Source: an uncultured Cellvibrio sp.
GTDB lineage: Bacteria; Pseudomonadota; Gammaproteobacteria; Pseudomonadales; Cellvibrionaceae
Direction: 5' to 3'
Length of the DNA stretch: 64,000 bases
NCBI GenBank assembly: GCA_946480695.1
Contig: CAMLKG010000018.1
Location: 1 to 64,000, forward strand
Shown here: one piece after another, positions 19,527 to 28,166 of the stretch
Position numbering within the stretch: the stretch's first letter is position 1
How the letters are laid out: each line of letters begins with the position of its first letter
Made by a program: the position numbers and the translations under genes
Notes under the pieces: generated by a model
Database searches by the model: none
The model's input: only the letters and a program-made list of their open reading frames with translations
Told to the model about the DNA's origin: nothing

Positions 19527-21221
19527 TTATTTACAGGTGACGGCCGGTTTTTCAACGCTACCGCCATTGGTGTTGCCCTGGAATCCGAACTCTACCGTTT
19601 GGCCTGCGCCTATGCTGTTATTCCAGCCGAGGCTAGTTGCGCTATAGGGGTTGCTGCCGGTAACGCTGGCATTCCAGGAGCTGGTAATGCGGTTGCTGCC
19701 ACTGTATTGCCAACTCGCCGTCCAACCGGATTTGGTACCGGTGCCGGTATTAGTGACGCGGATCGCCCCGGTAAAACCGGAACCCCAGGAATTGGAAACG
19801 ACGTAGGTACAAGTCAAGTTGCCGGTTCCGTTATTCACGCTGCTGGAACTGCTGGAACTGCTGGAACTGCTGGAACTGCTGGAACTGCTGGAACTGCTGG
19901 AAACTACCGGTGCACTGCTTGGGCTGCGACTGCTGGATGAAGGCGCCAGGCTTGAGGTTGTTCCGCCTTCAACGCCCCAGGGAGCGGGCAAGGCCGCGCA
20001 ACTGGTACGGCCCACGCAGCTTTGCTGGTTTTCCCAACCCCAGCCGGAGGCCTGGGTTACGCAAATCGGGTAGCGGTTGCCATACCAATTGCAGGTACCG
20101 CCGGTGTTATTGGCGGAAGATGAGCTGGACTGTACGCTGGAGGAACCGGGCGCAACCGATGAAGGCACGGACGAGCTGCTTGGCGCAACACTGGAGCGCA
20201 CACTGCTGGATGAGCTTTGTGTAGTACCAAAATGGGTTGCCAGGCGCGATGTGGCGCGGATGCCGTTGGTACTGTTGACCAGGAAATCACCCCAGGTGCT
20301 GAGGGATGCGGCATTCCAGTTATTCACTATGTCCAAATTTACACAACAACTGCCATTGCCTGACCAGCTCCAGCCCAGGTAGCCGATGCCCATGTCCTGC
20401 GCGTATTGCAGGATCGCGTCTTCCGCGACGTTTTTCCCGCCGTGTTCGCCACCGAATTCACCCACCACCAGCGGCAGGCCGCGGGTCTGGAAGCTGCTCA
20501 TGTAACTTTGCACCTTGGCGGCGGTGTCATACACCTCATACATATGCACGGAGAAAACGGTGTTTTTCAACGAGTCTGCGGCGAACATTGTCGGGGCGTT
20601 ATCGCGCATGGCGTTTTGCCAATCCTGGCCCCAGTTGGCGGCATCCACCATCAACATATGGGTCAAGCCACCGCCGCGCAGGGCGCGGATGGCGGTGATG
20701 GTGTCACTGGCATAGGTAGAGGCCGAGGTGTTATTGCCGAACGGCTCGTTGGCAATATTCACGATTACATAATCCTCCTGGCCGGTAATGGCGGCCTTGA
20801 TATCGCTGCTTAACCAATATTCGGTGGCGCGGCTGATATGGGTGGCCGCCGAACTTTCGCCATAGCCGGTGGAGTCGTGCACTTCCAATACGCATACCAG
20901 TTTATTGGCCTTGCATTGGTTGATGATATTGGTCACCTCCGCGCCGCCGGTACGTGTCCATTGGGTTCCGTTGGCAAGTACCACCCGCACCGAGTTAGCA
21001 CCGGTTGCCGCTATATCGCGCAGGGATTGGTTAAGCCGGTCCGGATACCAGGCGTGGGCGTGGTTAACGCCGCGGAACACAAAGCTATTGCCCCTGGGGT
21101 CCAGCATCTGGGAGCCGCTAACGCTCCAGCCGGCAAACGCGGGAGCAACCATTGTCGCTGCCAGGGCCGCAAGGGCAGTTTTGCGAATAAAGGGGGTTTT
21201 AAGAGCTTTCAGGTTTTTCAT
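19527..21221 (-). CDS. Secreted GH5 endo-beta-1,4-mannanase with CBM10 and CBM2
   Basis: A 564-residue modular enzyme. The ATG at 21221 is preferred to one at 21239 because AAGGAA lies 7 bases upstream and a normal signal peptide follows, ending AFA at about residue 30. The GH5 domain (31-325) resembles the bacterial mannanase subfamily 8: FVFRGVNHAHAWYP, VEVHDSTGYG, acid/base Glu about 159 in NIANEPFG, nucleophile Glu about 255 in VVGEFGGEHGG. CBM10 (about 375-418; CNWYGNRYPICV, GWGWENQQSC) and CBM2 (about 467-564; GFTGAIRVTNTG, SGWTASWQYSG) follow, separated by serine-rich linkers. Both modules usually bind crystalline cellulose, holding the enzyme on the plant cell wall while it cuts mannan. 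It is monocistronic. Cellulase activity is the main alternative, but the GH5_8-like motifs favour mannan. Confidence 0.9.
   Translation of the reverse strand: MKNLKALKTPFIRKTALAALAATMVAPAFAGWSVSGSQMLDPRGNSFVFRGVNHAHAWYPDRLNQSLRDIAATGANSVRVVLANGTQWTRTGGAEVTNIINQCKANKLVCVLEVHDSTGYGESSAATHISRATEYWLSSDIKAAITGQEDYVIVNIANEPFGNNTSASTYASDTITAIRALRGGGLTHMLMVDAANWGQDWQNAMRDNAPTMFAADSLKNTVFSVHMYEVYDTAAKVQSYMSSFQTRGLPLVVGEFGGEHGGKNVAEDAILQYAQDMGIGYLGWSWSGNGSCCVNLDIVNNWNAASLSTWGDFLVNSTNGIRATSRLATHFGTTQSSSSSVRSSVAPSSSSVPSSVAPGSSSVQSSSSSANNTGGTCNWYGNRYPICVTQASGWGWENQQSCVGRTSCAALPAPWGVEGGTTSSLAPSSSSRSPSSAPVVSSSSSSSSSSSSSSSSSSSSSVNNGTGNLTCTYVVSNSWGSGFTGAIRVTNTGTGTKSGWTASWQYSGSNRITSSWNASVTGSNPYSATSLGWNNSIGAGQTVEFGFQGNTNGGSVEKPAVTCK
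19840..19902 (-). repeat. Seven 9-bp tandem repeats encoding a poly-Ser linker
   Basis: Plus-strand unit CTGCTGGAA repeated seven times without error. On the coding strand it reads TTCCAGCAG in the Ser-Ser-Ser frame (AGC AGT TCC). It lies between the CBM10 and CBM2 modules. Perfect short repeats of this kind change length by slippage in whole-codon steps. Confidence 0.9.
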
Positions 21222-21717
21222 AGCATTTCCTTCTTGCAACAGGCCGCCAGTGGATGGCGTTGCTGCGAATGATGGTTATTGTTATCAAATTGCGATCAAC
21301 CCATCGGGGTCGGGCAATTTGGCTTTTTGGCGTAGACATCCTGTCAGTTCAGGCACAGGCGCTGAAAATCCGTGCAAGGCGCTTTGCCGACATCAAAGAG
21401 CGCCCTTCGCCCCTAAGTCACACTGTGAGGTGCGGAGTTTTGATTGGTGTTATGGACCGCGATTATTGCAAAAGGCCCGGTTGCCGCCAGGCGGGGGGTT
21501 CTGGAGAAGAGAACGCACCCGGATTTTATTGTGATAGGCCAACCGATAAGCTTTTGTTTGTAATCGGTTACATATTAGGCCTGTTTACTGCCTAAAAACA
21601 AGCTACCGGCGGGCACTTCACCGTGTAATCGAGCACACATTGGTGGATTGGGCAGGAAAATTGGTTGAATTTTTTGGATAGAGGCACGTCTTGCAGGGGT
21701 AATGCGCCAGGTGAAAC
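21222..21717. other. Intergenic region upstream of mannanase gene (496 bp)
   Basis: No gene is supported. It holds the mannanase 5' region, with ATAACAATAAC on the minus strand at 21275-21285 (also seen upstream of the GH5 glucanase). It also has inverted repeats AACCGAT/ATCGGTT (21541-21547, 21563-21569) and TTAGGC/GCCTAA (21575-21580, 21590-21595). The inverted repeats could be operators or RNA hairpins; nothing identifies a specific regulator. Confidence 0.5.
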
Positions 21718-22422
21718 TTATCGCGCAAACCGGAAAAAGCTGTTGACCGTCAGGCGCCCATGGCGCGGATCTGCGGAAAGGCCCAGTGCCGGGTGGATAT
21801 CGCCCGAATGCAGTTGGTTGCTGCGGTAAATCACCGCCCGGTTAAATTTCAACGGAACCTGGGCAATGTGTTCAAACAAACGGGTATCGCCATCGATATA
21901 GCCGAATTCGCGTTTGCCTTCCGCCATCACTTCTTGTTTCAGGGTTTTGAAATAGGCCTGCATCCGCGCCCCGGTAATGGATTCAAAGCCGGTGGATTTG
22001 TGACGGTAGAAGGAAGTCCCCCCATAGGTTTCAGCACAGAGGTAATGAACCAGTGCGAATTGATGCGGGTCATGGGTATCGATATGGGGAACCGATTGGA
22101 TCGGGCGCAGTTGCCCGGGTGGCGTAGTGGTCAATGAAAATGCGCAGAGGATCGGCTGCGACAGGAGTTCATCGGCAATGGCAAAAGTCTTTTTTACGAT
22201 AGGTGTTATCGCGGCGAGGCAATCGACAGGGTAAGTGCCGCCAACCGGTTTGCGCAGGCCGGGATAAAAATCGCTGGCCTGGGCCACAAAGGGCGACCCT
22301 GTTTCTGCCTGCTTGCGTAACAGCTCCGGGGCCAAGTGGAAATTATCAATGATGAGCAACGGGTTTTTTCCATTACCGATATATTCCACCCGCACCTGGA
22401 AATCCGGGTTGATGTCAGACAT
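21718..22422 (-). CDS. DUF6445-type protein, possible Fe(II)/2-oxoglutarate-dependent oxygenase
   Basis: A 234-residue cytoplasmic protein. PHIDTHDPHQFALVHYL places an HxD pair about residue 110, and a later His lies in NQLHSGDIHP about residue 205. That HxD...H spacing is like the iron facial triad of PKHD-type dioxygenases, and YGGTSFYRHKSTG in between also fits that fold. It is the last gene of the halogenase operon. Its ATG overlaps the SapC stop codon region by 8 bp, so translation is probably coupled. Proteins of this kind recur beside SapC and tryptophan-halogenase homologues in TonB-receptor loci of Xanthomonas, Caulobacter and relatives; the substrate is unknown. The enzymatic call is inference from motif spacing. 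Confidence 0.7.
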   Translation of the reverse strand: MSDINPDFQVRVEYIGNGKNPLLIIDNFHLAPELLRKQAETGSPFVAQASDFYPGLRKPVGGTYPVDCLAAITPIVKKTFAIADELLSQPILCAFSLTTTPPGQLRPIQSVPHIDTHDPHQFALVHYLCAETYGGTSFYRHKSTGFESITGARMQAYFKTLKQEVMAEGKREFGYIDGDTRLFEHIAQVPLKFNRAVIYRSNQLHSGDIHPALGLSADPRHGRLTVNSFFRFAR

Positions 22423-23125
22423 ATCCCAGGCGCTCGTTTTTCTTTTGGATCAATGCATAAATTTGCCCGAGCGAGGCGATCATGGTGTAAATCGGTTGTA
22501 AATATCCCTGCGCTTGCAGTTGTAACATTTGCTCGGCATCCAGTTGCGCCAGGCGTTCTTCATTAATGGTATAGAGACCTTGTACACGCTGTTCCTGCCG
22601 GTCGGCAAATTGAATATCCAGCGTCATAGGCATAATTAAATTTAACTCCAATAAGGCGCGCGTAAAGCGTGCGGTTTTTGCTTCGCCATCCAGCAGGTGG
22701 GCCAATTGGCTTTTTATTTTTTGCAAATAAGCCGAATCGTTTCCCTGGTCATCAAATAAAATTTCATGGCACCTGTTATCGGCAACACAGGGGCTTTGGG
22801 TATCAATGCAAATAATGGATTGTTCATTTTCCTTGCCCACAAAAAACGGTTGGCGATGGATGTTCAAGGGTACATAAATACTCTGCCATTGCTGATCTTG
22901 CCAAAACAAATTCTCGTTGGCTTCAAAGCCCAGGAGCGCGACGGCAAGGAATTGGCCGGTCTCGGCGCTTTTGGTAAAGACGATGGGAAAATCCACCACC
23001 AATTTTAAAAACTCCCCCAGGACTACCGGCACCATGCGCTCATTCGCGCCCTGGGCTTCAATTTTACTTGTGTCGATAGACATGGATTGGTGTAAATGGT
23101 TATGCAGGGCAACAAAATGCGGCAT
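22415..23125 (-). CDS. SapC-family protein
   Basis: A 236-residue soluble protein of the SapC type, named after a Campylobacter S-layer gene but of undefined biochemical role. ERMVPVVLGEFLKLVVDFPI and GQFLAVALLGFEANENLFW match the usual opening of the family, and the C-terminus has YTINEERLAQLD with a hydrophobic helix. An AGGGAA ribosome site lies 8 bases before the ATG. It starts 10 bp after the halogenase stop and overlaps the DUF6445 gene, so the three form a tight block. No signal peptide or membrane segment is evident. Confidence 0.82.
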   Translation of the reverse strand: MPHFVALHNHLHQSMSIDTSKIEAQGANERMVPVVLGEFLKLVVDFPIVFTKSAETGQFLAVALLGFEANENLFWQDQQWQSIYVPLNIHRQPFFVGKENEQSIICIDTQSPCVADNRCHEILFDDQGNDSAYLQKIKSQLAHLLDGEAKTARFTRALLELNLIMPMTLDIQFADRQEQRVQGLYTINEERLAQLDAEQMLQLQAQGYLQPIYTMIASLGQIYALIQKKNERLGYV

Positions 23126-23135
23126 GGTAAATTCC

Positions 23136-24692
23136 CTAGATGGTTTGTAATCCGTAGGCGTGGATTTTATTCAATAAATCACGGTTGCTTGGCAAACTGC
23201 TTAGGGCTTGCGCGATATTTTTTTGCGTTTTTATAAATTGGGCCTGTGCGAGTTCGGCGTCATCCAATAAATGGGGGTGATAGGTAAAATCTGTTTCAAA
23301 CCCCATTCCATAAAGTACGTACTGGTAGCTGGCGGCGGGGAACACCTCGTTATTGCTGCTGAAATCGAGATCGCCCGGTGCCCGGTAACGCCAGAGTTCC
23401 AACAGTTCTTGCAGGCTTTGCGGAATACTTGCCGGGGCGCGATTATCGATCCAGAAATCGTTATCGGTACGCTGGCTTAAAACGTAATGTAACTTTAAAA
23501 AATCAATAATGCGTTGCCAGCGGTATTGGAAGGTTTCATTAAATCGTTTAGCGGTTATATCCATTACCGCCCGGCACGCGGGCAATTGTTCGGCAATAAA
23601 ATTTGCGGATAATTCCACCAACACCAATGCCGATGCTTCCAGAGGCTCCAGGAAGCCCGCAGAAAGCCCGACCGCAACGCAATTATTTTTCCAGAATATT
23701 GCCCGGTGCCCGCAATGGATGGGAATACTGCGCACACTGGCGTGTTTGAATGCCGGGCCGATGTAATTTTCCAGTTCTTCAGCCGCGCGTTCTTCGCTGG
23801 TGTGCCGGCTGGAATAAACGTGGCCGATGCCGCGTCGGTGGTGCAGGCCTATATCCCAAATCCAGCCGGCGCTTTGCGCTGTGGAAATCGTATGTGAGGC
23901 GATAGGTGAATCTTCGTGTTCGTAGGGAATTTGCACAGCGAGCGCTCGATCAATAAATAAAATATCGCTGCGGTCAATAAACGGAACTTGTAAATGCTGC
24001 CCCAGCAGTAGCGAGGAAAAGCCGGTGCAATCGATAAATAAATCGCCGGTGATATTGCCTGCCTGTGCTGTCGTGACAGACGTAATATCTCCTTGCCCAT
24101 CGGAATTAATATGGATTACATCGGCGAGGACGTGGCGAACCCCCAATTTTTCGCAGCAATGCCGTTGCAGGAATTGGGAAAACTTTGCCGCATTTAAATG
24201 GTAAGCATAATTTGCGACGGAATTATATTCCGGGGTGCTGATTAATTTGGGCGCCAGGCCTTGCTCGCAAATCGCCTCCTGGAAACAGGCTGCGGCGGAG
24301 AAGGATCCATCCAGGCGATTTTGTCGCCGTTGTTGTTGCCAGTGGGCGACCAAATTGGTTTTACCAAAACCCTGCGGCAGCATAAGCGGATGGTAATAAA
24401 AATCGTCGGGTGCGCCCGTTACCCAGCGCGCGAACCTGGCGCCTTGCTTAAAAGACACGTCGCACTCGCGGATAAAATCTGTTTCACCCACACCCATTTT
24501 CATCAAGGTGGAACGCAGGGTGGGCCAGGTTCCTTCACCCACACCAATGATCGGAATGTTCGGTGATTCCACCAGTGTGACTTGAACGGGGCTGTTCGCC
24601 CCACGGCAATGCTGCGCGGCTATGCGGCCGGCGGTAATCCAACCCGCCGTGCCGCCACCGACAACCACAATGGATGAAACAGGTTTATTCAT
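23136..24692 (-). CDS. Flavin-dependent tryptophan-halogenase family protein
   Basis: A 518-residue protein. The start at 24692 (MNKPVSS) is 5 bp past the receptor stop; an in-frame ATG at 24728 lies inside the receptor gene and is less likely. It has the FAD-binding VVGGGTAGWITA at the N-terminus, GVGEGTWPTLRS around residue 60, a conserved Lys in CDVSFKQGARF at the position of the catalytic lysine of PrnA/RebH, and a WIWDIGLHHRRG stretch equivalent to the WxWxIP halogenase motif (Gly replaces Pro). GLSAGFLEPLEAS is also typical. True members chlorinate or brominate tryptophan using reduced FAD from a separate reductase. This receptor-linked clade has no established substrate, and no flavin reductase is nearby. 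Confidence 0.88.
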   Translation of the reverse strand: MNKPVSSIVVVGGGTAGWITAGRIAAQHCRGANSPVQVTLVESPNIPIIGVGEGTWPTLRSTLMKMGVGETDFIRECDVSFKQGARFARWVTGAPDDFYYHPLMLPQGFGKTNLVAHWQQQRRQNRLDGSFSAAACFQEAICEQGLAPKLISTPEYNSVANYAYHLNAAKFSQFLQRHCCEKLGVRHVLADVIHINSDGQGDITSVTTAQAGNITGDLFIDCTGFSSLLLGQHLQVPFIDRSDILFIDRALAVQIPYEHEDSPIASHTISTAQSAGWIWDIGLHHRRGIGHVYSSRHTSEERAAEELENYIGPAFKHASVRSIPIHCGHRAIFWKNNCVAVGLSAGFLEPLEASALVLVELSANFIAEQLPACRAVMDITAKRFNETFQYRWQRIIDFLKLHYVLSQRTDNDFWIDNRAPASIPQSLQELLELWRYRAPGDLDFSSNNEVFPAASYQYVLYGMGFETDFTYHPHLLDDAELAQAQFIKTQKNIAQALSSLPSNRDLLNKIHAYGLQTI

Positions 24693-24697
24693 AGGGT

Positions 24698-27600
24698 TTA
24701 AAAACTCGCACGCAAGCCCAAGGCCCAACGGCGGCCACTGTCTTCAACCAACAACAAATGGTTTTCGTAACGGCCGCGTTTATGCACATATTCCTCCGTG
24801 AGGTTAATGCCTTCCAGAAACACCGTGATTTCATCGGTGATGTCATAACTCGCACTTAAATCCCACTGTTCGTAATCCTCCACCAATGTCGGGCCGTTGC
24901 CGTTGGATTGCGTCAGTGACTGTACGAACTCATCACGCTGGTTGTATGCCAACCGGATTTGCACCGGGCCCTGTTCGTAGAAACCGACGAGGTTCATGGA
25001 ATCGCTTAAACCGGTCAGTGCAAATACCTGGGTGACATCGGCCGGGTCCAAATCCGCATCGCTGTCTACCATGGTGGTGTTAAGCATTACCCCGAACCCG
25101 CTTTCGCCAAAGGTATGCTGGATTCCCAATTCCACCCCATCCACAATCGCGTCCTCACCATTATTGGGTAAGGTATTTTTAAACACGGCAACGGAATCGC
25201 TCGCATCGGCCGCACCGGGGTCCGAACCTGTGGAAGGGTCCAGCAGTGGGTTGCCATTGGGCAGGGTAAAGGTTTTGTCGGCGATAGTGTTTACAATAAA
25301 GTTAGCCACATCTTTTTTGAAATAGCCGGCGGAAACATAACTGGCTTCACCGTAATACCATTCCCAGGACAGGTCGAAGTTATCCGATTCAAACGGTTTT
25401 AACGCTGCATTACCACTGGTGGAGGTAAGGTTGCCGCCCTGGCGGGTAGTGGTAATAACGGTCACCGGCGCCATGCTGGTCAGCGTGGGACGCGTCAAGG
25501 TTTTGGAGGCGGCGGCACGCACGATCATGTCATCGGTAATATCCAGTTTGATGCTCATGTTCGGCAAAATTGCATCGTAACTACTATCGACATCTATTGC
25601 TTGCGCCGCGCCGAATTCGGCGAGCATTTCCGTTTCATCCAGGATGCGCAGGCCCGTCACCGGCGCTTCGGTGCCGGTGACTGTGACATCGGTTGATTCA
25701 ACCCGTACACCGGCGGTGGAGGACACCGGCATACCGGCGAGTTCGCCCGCAAAATCCGCTTCGAGATAAAACGCGATAGTGTCCTCTTCAACCACGAATG
25801 AATTATCGCGTTTTACCGCATCAAAATTCCTGCCGCTCACGCTTTCCAGGTATGCGAATTGTTCTTCGCCATCGTGTGCCAACCATTGGGTCGGCATACG
25901 GCCGCTGCCGCTGACATCACTGAGGAAATCATCACCCGCGTCAAAAATATATTGCATATCCGCTGGAATCACCGGTGAATCCGGGTATCCGCAAAACGTA
26001 CAGTGAATCCCGACGCCTTCGTTATCCCAGCGCTCCAATGCCTTTTCCTCGCTTGAAAACAGCGTACCGAATTTGATTTTTACCAAACCTGCACCGCTGC
26101 CCTCATCCCAGGTCCCGTCCATTTTGAATTGATTGATGTCATCTTCAACGGCCCAGCCGCGGCGCAACATAACATGCGCGCGACTGTTGGCTTTATCGAG
26201 GAAATCACTGACCCCGGCCGGCGGAACATAATCCGGCGCGCTCGGGTCGCGATACGCGGTACCGTCCAATTCCTGCTGGCCGGAAAAAATACCCGGGTCG
26301 GCAGTTTCAAATTCGCTCGCATAGGGAAGGATATTATCGTCCACCTGGAAGCGCACCCGGTTGGCATAACCGATTAATGACAATTGGTCGCCGCCACCGT
26401 TATTCGGCTCGCGTTCGGCTTTGGAAAACGTTGCGTCGAAATTTAAATTCAAATGGTCATTGACTTGCCAATCCGCATTAATCCCCAGCAACGAATTATC
26501 GGTGAGGCGATCAAATTTTTTCGCGTGCATATCGGTTGCCAGTCCGACTTCCTGCCGCAGGTCAATCACGGTGCCGTTTTCGTCAGTCACTGCATCGGTA
26601 ATATTCGGTGCGGTAAACCAATGGCCATAGGAAAGCGCATTGGTTTCAATATCAAAATCGGAATAGATTGCGTCGGCAGTCAGCGTCAGGTTATCGCTCG
26701 CGGCGTATTGCAGCACCAGTGATGCGTTAGTGCGCGTGCGTTCTTCAAAGGTAACCTTATGATCATAATTGCGCGGCGAAAAAATTGTAGTGCCGGCAGG
26801 AACGCCTGCGCCGCCATTTAATTCACTGGTTGGAATACCGACGTTTTCCAGCCAGCCATCCAACTGTGCCTGGTTTAATCGGGTATCGCGTTCCTGGTGG
26901 GATACCGCGAGCAGCACACCCAGGGTATCTTCATTGAAGGTGTTGCTCACTAAACCGGAAATTTGCGGCGTTGTTTCATCGCTGTTTTCTTCCAGCGCGG
27001 CTTTAATACTGCCGGCTACTTTGAACCCGCCCATATCGAACGGGCGCGCCGTTTTCACATTGACTGTTGAACCGACGCCGCCGGATTGCATTGTGGCGGT
27101 GGAGGTTTTATGTACTTCCAGCCCGCTCACCAATTCAGACGCGACCGTATCAAAACTGAAGGCGCGCGATAAATTTTCCGTGGCCATCTGCCGGCCATTA
27201 ATTAACACTGTGTTAAATTCCGGACCAAAACCGCGCACGGTAATCAGTTGGCCCTCACCCCCGGAGCGATCTATAGAAACGCCGGTAATGCGTTGCAAGG
27301 ATTCAGCGAGGTTGGTATCGGGAAACTTGCCGATATCTTCGGAAGAAATGGCATCGACCACACCGCCCGATGCGCGCTTGACATCCATTGAGCGCTGCAA
27401 GCTGCCGCGAATACCGGTCACCATTAATTCTTCAACTTGATCACTGGCGCCGGCAGGTGCCGCGCTTTGTGCAATTACCTGCGCACCGGCAAATGACGTG
27501 AGCAGGCCGATAAGCGCGCTGAGTTTGTTTTTTTTATGCATTGGGTCCAACTCCTCATGGGAATCAACGGGCGTAATAGTCAGCAGACCTTTCGCATCAA

Positions 27601-27964
27601 CCGTCACCCGGAGGTCAGTATTGGCAACCAATAACCTTGCTGCTTCAACGATGGAATAGCGACCCACCAGGGAACTGGTAGTGTTTTGCGCTGCTTCATC
27701 GAACGGAAAAATCAAGGTGATATCCGCTTGTTCGGCAAACTCGGTGAGCGAAAGATCTGCGCGTTGCTGAGGAATATCGAACAGGATAATTTTATTCGGG
27801 TCAGTATTTTGCGCCCATGCAGGCACAGTTGTTCCGGCCAGGATGGCAACGACCAAAAATTGGAAAATTGCCTGCTCGTTAATTTCAGCGGCGAGCGTCG
27901 TGCCCGCGTGCTTAATAGACGAGCCGGTTATTTTTTTCCGCCATCTCATTCGGAACGTTTGCAT
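24698..27964 (-). CDS. TonB-dependent receptor with N-terminal STN signalling domain
   Basis: About 1088 residues from the ATG at 27964; the frame stays open to an ATG at 28066. First comes a signal-like stretch ending VPAWAQ, then an STN (secretin/TonB short N-terminal) domain: IILFDIPQQRADLSLTEFAE to LRVTVDAKGLLTITP. Next is a second signal-like stretch beginning at Met 27541 (MHKKNKLSALIGLLTSF, ending VIAQ). The TonB box region VEELMVTGIRG, plug domain (LAESLQRITGVSIDRSGGEG, VLINGRQMA) and a long beta-barrel ending in Phe follow. GAGGAG lies 9 bases before Met 27541, so a 947-residue form without STN could also be made. STN domains signal substrate binding to FecR/FecI partners, encoded just upstream. 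The cargo is unknown; many relatives carry glycans. Confidence 0.88.
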   Translation of the reverse strand: MQTFRMRWRKKITGSSIKHAGTTLAAEINEQAIFQFLVVAILAGTTVPAWAQNTDPNKIILFDIPQQRADLSLTEFAEQADITLIFPFDEAAQNTTSSLVGRYSIVEAARLLVANTDLRVTVDAKGLLTITPVDSHEELDPMHKKNKLSALIGLLTSFAGAQVIAQSAAPAGASDQVEELMVTGIRGSLQRSMDVKRASGGVVDAISSEDIGKFPDTNLAESLQRITGVSIDRSGGEGQLITVRGFGPEFNTVLINGRQMATENLSRAFSFDTVASELVSGLEVHKTSTATMQSGGVGSTVNVKTARPFDMGGFKVAGSIKAALEENSDETTPQISGLVSNTFNEDTLGVLLAVSHQERDTRLNQAQLDGWLENVGIPTSELNGGAGVPAGTTIFSPRNYDHKVTFEERTRTNASLVLQYAASDNLTLTADAIYSDFDIETNALSYGHWFTAPNITDAVTDENGTVIDLRQEVGLATDMHAKKFDRLTDNSLLGINADWQVNDHLNLNFDATFSKAEREPNNGGGDQLSLIGYANRVRFQVDDNILPYASEFETADPGIFSGQQELDGTAYRDPSAPDYVPPAGVSDFLDKANSRAHVMLRRGWAVEDDINQFKMDGTWDEGSGAGLVKIKFGTLFSSEEKALERWDNEGVGIHCTFCGYPDSPVIPADMQYIFDAGDDFLSDVSGSGRMPTQWLAHDGEEQFAYLESVSGRNFDAVKRDNSFVVEEDTIAFYLEADFAGELAGMPVSSTAGVRVESTDVTVTGTEAPVTGLRILDETEMLAEFGAAQAIDVDSSYDAILPNMSIKLDITDDMIVRAAASKTLTRPTLTSMAPVTVITTTRQGGNLTSTSGNAALKPFESDNFDLSWEWYYGEASYVSAGYFKKDVANFIVNTIADKTFTLPNGNPLLDPSTGSDPGAADASDSVAVFKNTLPNNGEDAIVDGVELGIQHTFGESGFGVMLNTTMVDSDADLDPADVTQVFALTGLSDSMNLVGFYEQGPVQIRLAYNQRDEFVQSLTQSNGNGPTLVEDYEQWDLSASYDITDEITVFLEGINLTEEYVHKRGRYENHLLLVEDSGRRWALGLRASF

Positions 27965-28045
27965 TTTTTTGTTTGTTATTGTCGCTTCTTGGGTTAATGC
28001 GGTAATTATTCGCGCCAGTTTTTCTGTATGCCGGGCGAGCATAAA

Positions 28046-28069
28046 GGCTTGTGCGTTGCGCAACAAGCC
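28046..28069 (-). promoter_or_regulatory. Hairpin between fecR-like and receptor genes
   Basis: On the minus strand GGCTTGT and ACAAGCC pair around a 10-base loop containing TTGCGCAA, followed by TTTA. It lies in the roughly 200-bp gap between the anti-sigma gene and the receptor start at 27964. It could be a weak terminator, attenuator or processing site that sets receptor against regulator expression. Confidence 0.4.
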
Positions 28070-28166
28070 ACTTTATGTGTCAACGGCAATGGAATTTGAA
28101 AAGAATCGGGAATGTAAACGTTTTTTTATTGAAAACTAATTGAAGCGCCTTATGGTCAGGTTGCCT

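Noticed and set aside
19840..19902. CRISPR-like array
   Set aside because: Units are 9 bp, directly adjacent with no spacers, and encode serine.
21418..21428. TCACACTGTGA as a CRP site
   Set aside because: The half sites are separated by one base; CRP sites need TGTGA-N6-TCACA in the opposite order.
21254..21595. 113-codon open frame upstream of the mannanase gene
   Set aside because: No ribosome site and composition not protein-like; overlapping alternatives in other frames are equally long. Treated as promoter DNA.
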